Shown here one piece after another: positions 54,797 through 63,800 of a DNA stretch of 64,000 nt (positions are counted from its first letter, which is position 1; every line of letters starts with the position of its first letter). The notes beneath the pieces were generated by a model, which saw only the letters and a program-made list of their open reading frames with translations, searched no databases and was not told the DNA's origin. Source of the DNA: Ardenticatenales bacterium (GTDB taxonomy: Bacteria; Chloroflexota; Anaerolineae; Promineifilales; Promineifilaceae). The stretch lies in the NCBI GenBank assembly GCA_020634515.1, contig JACKBL010000005.1:310001-374000 (forward strand), given 5' to 3'. The position numbers and the translations under genes were made by a program.

Positions 54797-55729
54797 ATGC
54801 AAGAAGGGGCGGACATCGGCCAGATCGAAGCCGCCCCGCAAACCATTCCGCATACGCCGCAGGAAGGCCACTGGTGGGAAGGGGGCCAAAAAGCCCAGTC
54901 CGCCCCCGAGTTCACCGCGCGCCGCCTGGACACGCAACTGGACCGTTTGACGCGCAAAACTGCCGGCAAACGCTCACGCACCAAAACCCAACGCAAACGA
55001 GGCCGCTACATCCAGGCCCGCATCCCCAGGCAAGGCAAAAAAATCACCGACCTGGCCTTTGACGCCACCCTGCGCGCCGCCGCCCCGCACCAACGCCAGC
55101 GGGATCGTTCCGACGTGGCCCTGGCGCTGGAAAAGAGCGATCTGCGCGAGAAAGTGCGCGTGCGCCGCTCCGCCAACCTCATCCTCTTCGTCGTGGATGC
55201 CAGTTGGAGCATGGCCGTCTCCGAACGCATGGAAGCCACCAAAGGGGCCATTATGTCCCTTCTCTCTGACGCCTACGTGCGCCGCGACCGCGTCGGCCTG
55301 ATTGTATTCCACAAAAATGATGCGCGGCTGGTACTGCCCCCCACCAACTCCGTGCAGTTAGCGCAACGCACGCTGGCGGACATCGCCGTTGGCGGCAAAA
55401 CCCCCCTCTCCGCCGGCCTGCTGCTGGCCTACAACGTCTTCCGCCAGGAAGCCGTACTCCACCCCGACGTGATGCCCCTGATGATTCTGCTCACCGATGG
55501 CGCGGGCAACGTGAGCATGTCCGACCTGCCACCGCAGGAAGAAGCGCACCGCATCGCCCGCTTGCTGAAAGAGGCGGACGTGCGCTCCGTGGTTATCAAC
55601 ATGGAGCATGAGGCATTTGATCAGGGATTGGCTCGCCTGCTGGCGGAGAAACTGGACGCCCCTTGCTTCTCCCTCGCCGACCTGCGCGCGGAAACGCTCT
55701 ACCACACCGTGCTTGATCAGCTTAGTTGA
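54797..55729 (+). CDS. chlD: Chelatase VWA-domain (D-type) part
   Basis: This frame carries the C-terminal half of a ChlD/BchD-like protein. A basic, Arg/Lys-rich linker (about 54930-55060) leads to a von Willebrand A domain with its MIDAS motif DASWSMA, the Thr of GGKTPLSAGL and Asp of ILLTDGAGN. The open frame extends back to 54713, across the A9 tract. The first usable ATG is at 54797, but no good ribosome site precedes it, so expression by -1 frameshifting from the ATPase gene is more likely. The D subunit would couple ATP hydrolysis to metal insertion by the catalytic H or CobN subunit, which is not in this window. Confidence 0.85.
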   Translation: MQEGADIGQIEAAPQTIPHTPQEGHWWEGGQKAQSAPEFTARRLDTQLDRLTRKTAGKRSRTKTQRKRGRYIQARIPRQGKKITDLAFDATLRAAAPHQRQRDRSDVALALEKSDLREKVRVRRSANLILFVVDASWSMAVSERMEATKGAIMSLLSDAYVRRDRVGLIVFHKNDARLVLPPTNSVQLAQRTLADIAVGGKTPLSAGLLLAYNVFRQEAVLHPDVMPLMILLTDGAGNVSMSDLPPQEEAHRIARLLKEADVRSVVINMEHEAFDQGLARLLAEKLDAPCFSLADLRAETLYHTVLDQLS

Positions 55730-55760
55730 ACCGGTTAACTTCCTAGACAGGAGCTGTTTT

Positions 55761-55853
55761 AGGAACGGAAATTAAACAAGACAACGAAGTTGTTTCCTTA
55801 CCGTTCCTTCAAACTGACGATGCAATTCCGTACTTTACTTCAATCGTCAGTCC
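55761..55853. repeat. R1 structured repeat, copy c
   Basis: This is the most complete copy. AGGAACGG...CCGTTCCT encloses ACAACGAAGTTGT, and then CTGACGATG pairs with CAATCGTCAG. It ends directly at the dnaN stop codon and lies between convergent genes, where it could end transcription from both sides. Confidence 0.88.
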
Positions 55854-56987
55854 TTAGCGCCCAAAGTGCATGGGCATAATGACGTGACGGAAGCCTTCGT
55901 AGCCTACGGGTTTGAGGACGCCTGGTTCGCGCGCCGTGCGCGTCTCCAGGGCCACCTGCGGTGTATCGATCACGTTGAGCAGGTCCGTCATGTATTTGAC
56001 GTTGAAAGCGATTTCTACCTGCTCCCCGTCCACGCTGGCATCCACCTGGGCGATGTTGTCGCCCGTTTCCGCGCTGGTGGCGGCAATGGTCGCGTAGCCG
56101 GGCATGATCTCGTTCCCCGGTGACACCTGCACGCGGGCGGTGTTGCTGGATTCGCGGGCGAAGATGTTGGCCGTTTTGCACGCCTTCAGGAACTCCGCCG
56201 TGCCCATCACGGTGCGCGTCAGGTAGTGGTCGGGAACCAGTCGCCCCACATCTGGGAATGTGCCATCAATGAGTTGAGATACGACCACCGCGTCGCCCAT
56301 GTCAAAGATGACCTGATTGCGCCCCGGGGGGATGGACAGGGTGATCGTCTCCACGTCATCCGGGGCCACGCGGGCCACTTCGTTGAGCGCGCGCGCGGGA
56401 ATGATGATGCTGATCGGTTCGGAGACGAAGCCGGGGAATTCCGCCGTGCGCACGGAGAGGCGGAAGCTGTCCGTGGCGGACATGGTGATGGAGCTGCCTT
56501 CAAACTTGGTGGCGACGCCGGTCAAAATGGGGCGGGTGTCGTCGGAGGCGGCGGCGAAGGCGACCTGGCTGATCATCTGTTTCAGGAGGACGGTGTCCAG
56601 GCGAATCTGGTTGTCGGCCTGGGGTTCGGGCACGAGGGGGAATTCCTGGGCGTCGATGCCTTTGATGTTGGCTTCGGTGCGGGCGCAGGCCAGGTGTAGG
56701 GTCTGCGTCTGTTCTTCGAGGTTAAGTTCGATCAGTTCTGCCGGCAACGCATTCACGAGATCGCTTAAGGTTCGTGCCGGCACGGTAATCGCCCCACTCT
56801 CCGCCACTTTCGCCCCAATCCAGCAGGTGATCACAATCTCCAGATTCGTTGCCGACAACTTCAGGCGGCCACTGTCCGTCGCCAGCAGCACGTTCGACAG
56901 AACGGGCAGCGTGGAGCGGGTGCTTACCGCCCGCGCCACCGTACTCAAACCCCGGGCCAGATTTTCTTGCAGGCATGAGACCTTCAT
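55854..56987 (-). CDS. dnaN: DNA polymerase III beta subunit (sliding clamp)
   Basis: The 377-residue product is the ring-shaped processivity clamp. It opens MKVSCLQENLARGLSTVARA. RSTLPVLSNVLL is the first-domain block, DDTRPILTGVATKFEGSSI the second-domain block, and TDSFRLSVRTAE and PARALNEVARV follow. It ends HVIMPMHFGR, close to the usual C-terminal MPM. The start at 56987 has GGAG 7 bases upstream; the ATG two codons earlier is too close to it. An R4 element lies just upstream. dnaA and recF are not adjacent. Confidence 0.96.
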   Translation of the reverse strand: MKVSCLQENLARGLSTVARAVSTRSTLPVLSNVLLATDSGRLKLSATNLEIVITCWIGAKVAESGAITVPARTLSDLVNALPAELIELNLEEQTQTLHLACARTEANIKGIDAQEFPLVPEPQADNQIRLDTVLLKQMISQVAFAAASDDTRPILTGVATKFEGSSITMSATDSFRLSVRTAEFPGFVSEPISIIIPARALNEVARVAPDDVETITLSIPPGRNQVIFDMGDAVVVSQLIDGTFPDVGRLVPDHYLTRTVMGTAEFLKACKTANIFARESSNTARVQVSPGNEIMPGYATIAATSAETGDNIAQVDASVDGEQVEIAFNVKYMTDLLNVIDTPQVALETRTAREPGVLKPVGYEGFRHVIMPMHFGR

Positions 56988-57007
56988 CTTCATTCTCCAG
57001 TTTACAG

Positions 57008-57110
57008 GACAGTGGCGCTTTGGGAGCGGGGGCTTCAGCCGGCCCACATATGGGGTTTGAACCGGCTGAAACCTCGACTCCGATCACCATATGTGAATTC
57101 CGCCAGACTC
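57008..57110. repeat. R4 hairpin element, copy b
   Basis: It starts CAGTGGCGCTTTGGGAG and ends GAATTCCGCCAGACTC. GGCTTCAGCCGG pairs with CCGGCTGAAACC around CCCACATATGGGG, and CACCATATGTG follows. It sits only about 20 bp upstream of dnaN, so it must lie within or next to its promoter or 5' leader. Confidence 0.85.
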
Positions 57111-57335
57111 AAGCAGTTGCTGTGGGATCAATACCAGGCGCGACGCTTCTAGAGGACGTTTGACAAGATAGATTCCTTTCTCCCGTGCCACACCGCTGGC
57201 GGCGAATAGACGCAAAGTTTTGTTGTAATACCCCGCATGTCTACGTCAGCTAGTATACAGAATTTGCTTGCGGATAGCAAGCGTGTTTTTGCTCCTGATT
57301 TCCGTCTCGCCCGCGCTGCCAGGCAGCGCGCGCTG

Positions 57336-57872
57336 TCAGGCGGCGCGCGCCGTGTGCAGAATGTGGTAGACGACAATACTCAGAGCCACATGCACGTTTA
57401 GCGACAGCCCTTTGCCATACATCGGCAGAAAAACCGCGCCATCACATGCCCCCAGCGTCGCTTTCGTCACGCCGTGGTCTTCGTGTCCGACGACAAGGCA
57501 CGTTTTCGGGGGATAGACATAATCCTGATAGGGCAAGGCGGCATCGGTCAATTCCAGCGCCAGCACGTGATAGCCATCCTGCTTCAGTTGACGTATGGCC
57601 TCCACCGCCTCCGACTCGTAGCGCCAGGGAACGCGATCCGTCTTGAAGCGGGCCACTTTCGCCACGGTAGCTGTGTTGGGCAGCGGCGTGATGCCCGTGA
57701 GGACAAGCTGACGCAAGGCAGCGGCCTCCGCCAACCGAAAGATGGAGCCGACATTGGCCGGATACTCTACGCTTTGTAGCAGCGCTGCCACTTCCCGTGT
57801 CACAGGATGCGTACGCCGGTATGCCTTGAGAAACCGCTTCAAATCAGTGCCGATCAATGGCTTTGTGTTCAT
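57336..57872 (-). CDS. SpoU/TrmH-family RNA 2'-O-methyltransferase
   Basis: The 178-residue protein has the three SpoU motifs. They are YPANVGSIFRLAEAAAL, TCLVVGHEDHGV and LPMYGKGLSLNVHVALSIVVYHIL. The knotted fold binds SAM at the last two. It is as short as TrmL, but the target (tRNA or rRNA) is not certain. It lies upstream of dnaN on the same strand, with about 350 bp between that hold the R4 element. Confidence 0.9.
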   Translation of the reverse strand: MNTKPLIGTDLKRFLKAYRRTHPVTREVAALLQSVEYPANVGSIFRLAEAAALRQLVLTGITPLPNTATVAKVARFKTDRVPWRYESEAVEAIRQLKQDGYHVLALELTDAALPYQDYVYPPKTCLVVGHEDHGVTKATLGACDGAVFLPMYGKGLSLNVHVALSIVVYHILHTARAA

Positions 57873-57921
57873 GGTGCGTGTCCGCGGGTGTGGGAGGAGA
57901 GGAGGCGTATGCCCTGCCGGT

Positions 57922-60354
57922 TCAAGTAGTTGTCTTTTGCGGGCCGGTGTTTTGCCCTACCCAATGACCATGCGCCCGGCTCATCTGGCACAAAGCCTGG
58001 AAGGCGGCTTCGCGCACCTGAGTGGAAGCGTCTTCGAGCAGGGATGCCAGTGCCGCTGCCCCGTCCAGACCGGTCATCTGGCCGATGGTGGCAATGGCGG
58101 CCAGGCGCACGTTTTGCGGCTGCATGGGTTGGAGTACGTCTACGAGTACGGATAGCGCCGCCGCGCCGCCGGGAACGCCGCGCCCCTGCGTGGTGGCCCA
58201 TTCGACCAGCCAGGGCTGATCTTCCGGCGGTGTGGGCTGCCACAAGCGATTGGCGATACCCTTACTCTCTCGCAATTCGACAGCCGCTTCAGCGACGGAT
58301 TGCACCCGCCATTGGTCATCTTTTTGTAGTCTCCGCAGCAGCGCCGTGGCCCATTCTTCTTCGACCAGCGCCAGACCGAACACGGCTGCGCGGCGCAACA
58401 GCGGATCGTCGAGCGTTGCCGCTTCTTGCAGCGTGGCCACGTCCGCGCCCGCATTCAGTCCAATGGCCTCCGCTGCCGCCTGGAAGAGTTGCTCATCGTC
58501 ACCGGAGAGGATGCGCAGCAGCAGCTTGTCCGCCGCCGCGTGGTGCAGCCACCCCAGCGCGGCCACCACACCCTGGCGCACCGTCGCGTCCTCGTCCGCC
58601 AATGCCTGGGAGAGGAGGTCCAGGGCGGTGGCGTTTCCTAATGCGGGTAGGGCGGCCACAACTGCCTGTCGCAGCAGGGGATTGGGGCGATGGAGTAGTT
58701 GGCGCAGGAGCGTGAGGACGCCCGCTTCGCCTGTTTGCGCCAGGGCGAGGATGGCGCGCTGGCGCATGACCGCGGGCACATGGGGTTGCATGACGAGGCG
58801 ACCCAGGCGCAGCAGAATCTGGCGGCGATGATCGCCTGCTTCCACTATTTCCGGCAGCCAGGTGACGGCCTGGAAGAGGCCATCTTGCAGGGGGTCGGTT
58901 TCGCTGTCGTGTAAAACGGCATCGACCAGCCCGACCGCGTCTGCGCGTGCGGCGTAGAAGCGCAGTGCGCCGTGCCAATGTGGATCGGCAGTGGCGTCGC
59001 GGGCGGCGGAGAAGGGTTGTGTTTGCGCCAGGTGGCTGGCGGCGAGGAAATCGCGCCAGATGGGTGAGCGAAAGCGCCATGTGCCGGTTTCCTGGTCGGT
59101 GAAAAGGCCGCTTTGCTCGCTGAAGCGCAGCAGGCGGCGCGGCGCGGTGCGCTCGCTGATGTTGTAGCGGGCGCAGGTTTGTTCCGCCAGGAGGATTACG
59201 TCCGCTTCGGTCAGGCTGTGTTCAGGTTCGGCCAGCCGGCGATAGGCGATTTCTTGCCACAGTTCGCGGGCGGCGGGGGCCTGCCAGGGGGGATCTTTTG
59301 CCGGCAATCGCGTCCGCAACGCAGCCTCAAAACGGTCCACCCAGCGGGGGGGGCGCTCCTTCTCCGAAGGGGCGAGGCCGGCTGCTCCCTGTTGCAGGCG
59401 TAGTGTCGTTTGCCACGTTGCCTGTCCGGGCGACCAGAAGTGGGAGAGGGGCAGTGGTTCTTGCCCGGTGGCCGCGGCTAACTGGCGCGCCAGGGATTCC
59501 GCTTGCCCGCCGCGCCAGGGAAGCAGGCCGCTGAGGACGAAGCCGGGCAGCATGAGGGGGGCGTAGCCGCGTTCGGGGGCGGCGATGAGGACGCGGGTTT
59601 CGGGGAATGGGTGCAGGAAGCCTTGCAGCCAGGATGCGAGGCGAGGGAGTTGAGATGCCGGCATTTCATCCGCCCCATCCAGCAGCAACAAAACGTGGCC
59701 CTCGGCGAATTTGCGCGTGAGGAGGTCGGAAATGCCGGCACTAACCACTCGTCCCAATCGCGGCTGCAAAAGCGTGCACAGCCCCTCCATGTCCGACGGC
59801 CATCCCGCCTGGGCCACATCCGCGGCGTGTAGCCATAACGGCAAATGCTCCTGCGCGCCCTCATTTTCCCCCGTGGCGAATAACCAACCCACATAAGCCA
59901 GCAGCGTCGTTTTCCCTGCGCCTGCTTCCGCCGCCAGCAGCACCCGTCGCCCATCGCGCCACAAGGAGCGCCACGGCAACAGGGAGGGCGGGGGGACCGC
60001 TGTGTGGCCGGCCAGCGTGGGCCAGAGATGATAGAGAGCGCGAATGCCGGCATCCGTCGTTGCTGTCGTGTCCATTTCCGTCAACGGCGCGATGATTTTT
60101 GGCGGCACAAACACCTGAGCCAATGCGACCGCGCTGCCCCAATCATGTTGTCGCGCCAGCCATTGCGCCAGATCGGCGCGATACCGCTCCTCCGTACTCG
60201 ACTGCACCCAATCATAGGTGCGCCGCCAGCGCGCGACCAGCCGCTCTCCGGTTTTCTCCAGCCGCGGCCAGAGCCAAAAGAAGAGGGTTGCCCCCAAGAG
60301 CAGGCCTAACCCTATGCCCAGCAGCAAGGATAGCATATCGAGCCGCCATAGCAT
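57922..60354 (-). CDS. Membrane-anchored STAND-type NTPase with HEAT repeats
   Basis: The about 810-residue protein has one N-terminal transmembrane helix (MLSLLLGIGLGLLLGATLFF). A NACHT-like NTPase follows: Walker A is LLAAEAGAGKTTLLAYV and Walker B is HVLLLLDGADEMPA. A winged-helix-like middle (RFRSPIWRDFLAASHLA) leads to about 300 residues of HEAT repeats, seen as LLRQAVVAALPALGN, TVRQGVVAALGWL and LLRRAAVFGLALVEE. STAND NTPases are signalling switches, often in defence or regulation. The start is uncertain between 60354 and 60336; the open frame to 60516 runs into repeat DNA. No effector domain is seen. Confidence 0.82.
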   Translation of the reverse strand: MLWRLDMLSLLLGIGLGLLLGATLFFWLWPRLEKTGERLVARWRRTYDWVQSSTEERYRADLAQWLARQHDWGSAVALAQVFVPPKIIAPLTEMDTTATTDAGIRALYHLWPTLAGHTAVPPPSLLPWRSLWRDGRRVLLAAEAGAGKTTLLAYVGWLFATGENEGAQEHLPLWLHAADVAQAGWPSDMEGLCTLLQPRLGRVVSAGISDLLTRKFAEGHVLLLLDGADEMPASQLPRLASWLQGFLHPFPETRVLIAAPERGYAPLMLPGFVLSGLLPWRGGQAESLARQLAAATGQEPLPLSHFWSPGQATWQTTLRLQQGAAGLAPSEKERPPRWVDRFEAALRTRLPAKDPPWQAPAARELWQEIAYRRLAEPEHSLTEADVILLAEQTCARYNISERTAPRRLLRFSEQSGLFTDQETGTWRFRSPIWRDFLAASHLAQTQPFSAARDATADPHWHGALRFYAARADAVGLVDAVLHDSETDPLQDGLFQAVTWLPEIVEAGDHRRQILLRLGRLVMQPHVPAVMRQRAILALAQTGEAGVLTLLRQLLHRPNPLLRQAVVAALPALGNATALDLLSQALADEDATVRQGVVAALGWLHHAAADKLLLRILSGDDEQLFQAAAEAIGLNAGADVATLQEAATLDDPLLRRAAVFGLALVEEEWATALLRRLQKDDQWRVQSVAEAAVELRESKGIANRLWQPTPPEDQPWLVEWATTQGRGVPGGAAALSVLVDVLQPMQPQNVRLAAIATIGQMTGLDGAAALASLLEDASTQVREAAFQALCQMSRAHGHWVGQNTGPQKTTT

Positions 60355-60454
60355 TGTGCTGCGCCCAAGCAAAAAAGCCGGGATAGAGAAGGATTTGAAT
60401 AGCATAAAACTGGTGTGATTGACGCTGACGCAATCGATTGGCGAAGTTGGCGTT

Positions 60455-60659
60455 AAGGACTGGCGCTGAAATAAAACGGAAGTGACTATACAGGTCATCT
60501 GCCCAGATTGGACCAATTTGCTCTGGTTGAATCTTATTGATGTCTACAAAATTGGTCCAATCTCTCGGAGACGTGAATAGTTACAAACGGAAATTGTAGC
60601 GCCAGTTTGAAGGAGCGGTAAGGAAACAACTTCGTTGTCTTATGCAATTTCCGCTCCTA
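60455..60659. repeat. R1 structured repeat, copy e, split by an R2 insertion
   Basis: In reverse orientation, R1 begins AAGGACTGGCGCTG at 60455. It is broken at 60481 by a 103-bp R2 and resumes at 60585 with AAACGGAAATTGTAGCGCCAG, ending TTTCCGCTCCTAG. The stem here is CTGGCGCT/AGCGCCAG, whereas other copies have CTGACGATG/CATCGTCAG, so both arms changed together. Confidence 0.88.
60482..60584. mobile_element. R2 miniature element, 103-bp form, nested in R1
   Basis: It is identical to 3651-3753 in length and, by eye, at every base. Perfect 8-bp direct repeats AAACGGAA flank it (60474-60481 and 60585-60592), and removing element plus one repeat restores an intact R1. The 525-bp gap from 60355 to 60879 otherwise holds only a terminator. 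Confidence 0.93.
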
Positions 60660-60786
60660 GGCGTTGAGGCCGCTATCTTAGCACGCCCGCGCGGTCTTGT
60701 CACAGTTACGCACTTCCCAGATGGGCGTCGTTTTCCCAACCGCTCCCGTCCTTCTGGAGATTGTCCCCGCCGCAACTGTCTCAACA

Positions 60787-60824
60787 AAAAAGCGGTAGGT
60801 TTCGTGCGAAACCCACCGCTTTTT
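60787..60824 (-). terminator. Intrinsic terminator of the large secreted-protein gene
   Basis: AAAAAGCGGT-A-GGTTTCG and CGAAACC-C-ACCGCTTTTT form a long stem with one mismatch and a two-to-four-base loop. On the minus strand a T-run follows. A-rich and T-rich sides make it usable in both directions. It lies about 55 bp after the stop of the 60880-64000 gene. Confidence 0.85.
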
Positions 60825-60879
60825 CTGTTTGACAAGCACCTGGTCAGCTCGCGCTCACCAGGTGTTTGCTCATGAGGGT

Positions 60880-63800
60880 TTACTTAAATGCCGGCAAAGC
60901 CTCCGCGCCCAAAGGCGTGGTGGGAATGCCGTTCTCGAAGCCTGTGACGATGCTGGCATCCCAGGTTCCCCAACGACCGGAGCCGTCGGTGCAGGCCCAG
61001 TAGCCCTGAACCTGGAGGTTGCCCGCGTAGTGGCCTTGCGAGATAGCGCCACAGCGGGAGCCGTCGGTGTAGATGAAGCGAATGCGTGGCGGGTTGGGGA
61101 TGAACTGCCATGCACCCATACCGCCGCTTTCGTCCATGTACGTGCCATCATCGTAGAAGGAGAGCGTGCCGGAGATCGTGCCACCACCGCGCGTGTAGTA
61201 CGTGTAGTCCAGTGTCAACTGCGCGCCGCCACATTCCACGGTCACGTCAGCCTGGGTCATTGCCGGCATACTGCCCGGATTGTCGGTGTCGTGAACCACT
61301 TCATTGGACAGCGTGCCGCAGGCATTCTGGTCCACCGTCACCTGGTAGGTGATGGTCGCCGGTTCCTGCACCACGGGCGCGAAGTCGAAGCAGACCGCCA
61401 TGCCGTCGGTGACGGCGATGTCGTTGTAGGCGTACTGAACGCCCGCCGAACCATCCGCATTCTCCAGACCAATCGTGCCCGCCGTTACGTCGCCGGTGAG
61501 GTTGTTGTAGGCGAAGACGTACTCATACTCGCCCGGATCAGGCTCGTAATAGGCAACCAACTCGAAGTCATAGGTCGGGTTGCCGCCGGCAGGCCAGTCT
61601 TCCACGTCGTCGTACTCAATGACAACGGCCACGGGTTGACCGCCGCTGGTGAGGTTAGCAATTGTTACGCCCCGGTTTGTGCCGGCATCGTAAACAATTT
61701 CCATGTCTCGCCAGAACATCGCCATCAAGTTGTCCGGATCACCCGCCGTCGGGATTGGCTCATTCACCCACGGCTGCGCTCCAGGCGTTGACGGCTCAAA
61801 GAAGGCAAAGCCATCGTCCGTGAAGTGAATCAACTCACCCTGATACTCACCGAAGAAGCTGAACGGACCGCCCGTCGGGTTCACCGAGTAATCAACTGTG
61901 TCGCCGAAGACGGTCGGATCAGGCGTGATGCCATAGGCCGCCAGGTCCACGTACGCGCCATCCGTCGCCAACGGAGCCGTGCACCCACCCGGATCGGTAT
62001 CACTGGTTGCTATCTGGTACGTATAGCCCGGAAGAACCATCGTGCCCGTCCAGGTCAACTGGTTCCCCACCACGTCTACCGTGCCGAAGGAAGCAGAAGC
62101 CGACCCAGGTACGTAGGTCAGGCCATCCGGAATCGTATCCGTGAGCATGTAACTCAGATCTTCATTGGTCACGTTCGGTTGCACCGTGATCGTGTAGGTC
62201 AACGTATCGCCTGGATTGGGCGCCGCATTGTCCACACTCTTGGTCACGTCATCCGCCACGCGGCTCAACGTTACCGGAGCACTCCCCAGGTTGCCCGGAT
62301 TGCCCGGATCCGTACCCAGGTCAAAGATGCCATACCACACGAGGCCTTCGCTGAGCAGACCCGTGCCGTCCCAATAGACGCGCAAGTCAAACGGCTGGCC
62401 CGGAGGAACCGCGGCAGGGCCTTCCACCCACATCAGGCCCGCATCCGCATCCGGTACGGAGGCCGTCGCCAACGTTACTTCGTCTGGCGGATTGTCGGAT
62501 TCCTGCCAGTTCTGCACCAACACCCACCAGTCGCCTGGCGTCGGGTTGTCGAACTCGCAGATTTCCGTCCAGGAAGAAGTCGTGCTGGCGCATAACTCTT
62601 CACCCGGTTCGGGGCCGTTGCCATTGGTGTCCAGACCGACGAACAGGTCAATGTCCGGCGCCTCGGAAGCCGTGATCTGAGCCACGAACCAGAGATCACC
62701 GGGGTTAACCGTGACCGAGGTCCAGAAGGTGGTGCCGTCGTTCAGATTGTCGTAAGGATCGGTGTTGGTCGGGTCCTGGCTAAGCATCTCGGTTGTGATG
62801 GTTGCCGGAGCCGGACCGTGGAAGGTGGAAGTGAGATCGGTGATCTCAATCGCCGTGTTGTCAGGAACCAACCAGGAACCGGCGTCACGCCGCGTGGTGA
62901 TGTTCACTTCCGTCGGCAGCTCGCCCAGCACTGGTATGACGGCCACAGGCATGTGCGCTTCGGGGATTTCCCCGCCGCCACCGCCGCCGCCGTACTCAAT
63001 GTTCAGCGTCCATTCCTGGAACACGCCGGTGTCGCCACCCGCGCTGTCGCCCATGCACAGCATCCACATGCCGGAGGCGTTCTCGCCGTTGAAGTCGGCG
63101 AAACTGCTGTGTCCGACCACCGAATCAGGATTCGGGTAGTAGTCGCAGCGACCGTCCGTCGTGCAGACGAATTCGGAGGAGCCGATGGTGTTGCCCATCG
63201 TCTCCGCGTCGTCGCCAGAGGCATCGTCGAACAGCAGCGGCGTGCCGTCCAGGTTGGAGCTGTCGCCGCAGCAGCCTTGTCCATCGTCGGCAGGCTCAGC
63301 GTAACCGACGCGGCTAAACACGCCCAGAATGTTGCCATCGGGGCTTTGCAGTTTCACTGTCAGGTCGCCGATCCAGGTGTGGGTCGCGCCCAGAGACAGG
63401 GTGACGTTGCTCACCGTCTCGCCGCCAGGAATGCTGGAGGCGTCGATGGTGTCGCAAGCCATGCTGCCCAGCGAGCCATCGTAGGCATCGTCGGGGATGT
63501 CCAGGTTCGGGTTGGAGGTCTCGCTGAAGCTGCCGCCGCCGCCGCCGCCGGCCACACTCCCTTCAATGATGAAGGGGAAGCCCTGCTGCGTGAGCGTACC
63601 GCCGTCATTGGCCGGACCCCAGGTGCCCGTGTACTGCATGGCGTTGCCCGTGGTCGTTTCGCCGTTGATGGTGATCGGCGGCGCCCACGGACCAGAGTAC
63701 GAGGCGCTGCCGTCCGTCATCCAGTCCAGCCAGTACGTGCCGGCAGGCAGGGTGACGCCCGCGGAAGCGACGTTGGCGAATATGGCGCGACCGGTCGTGC

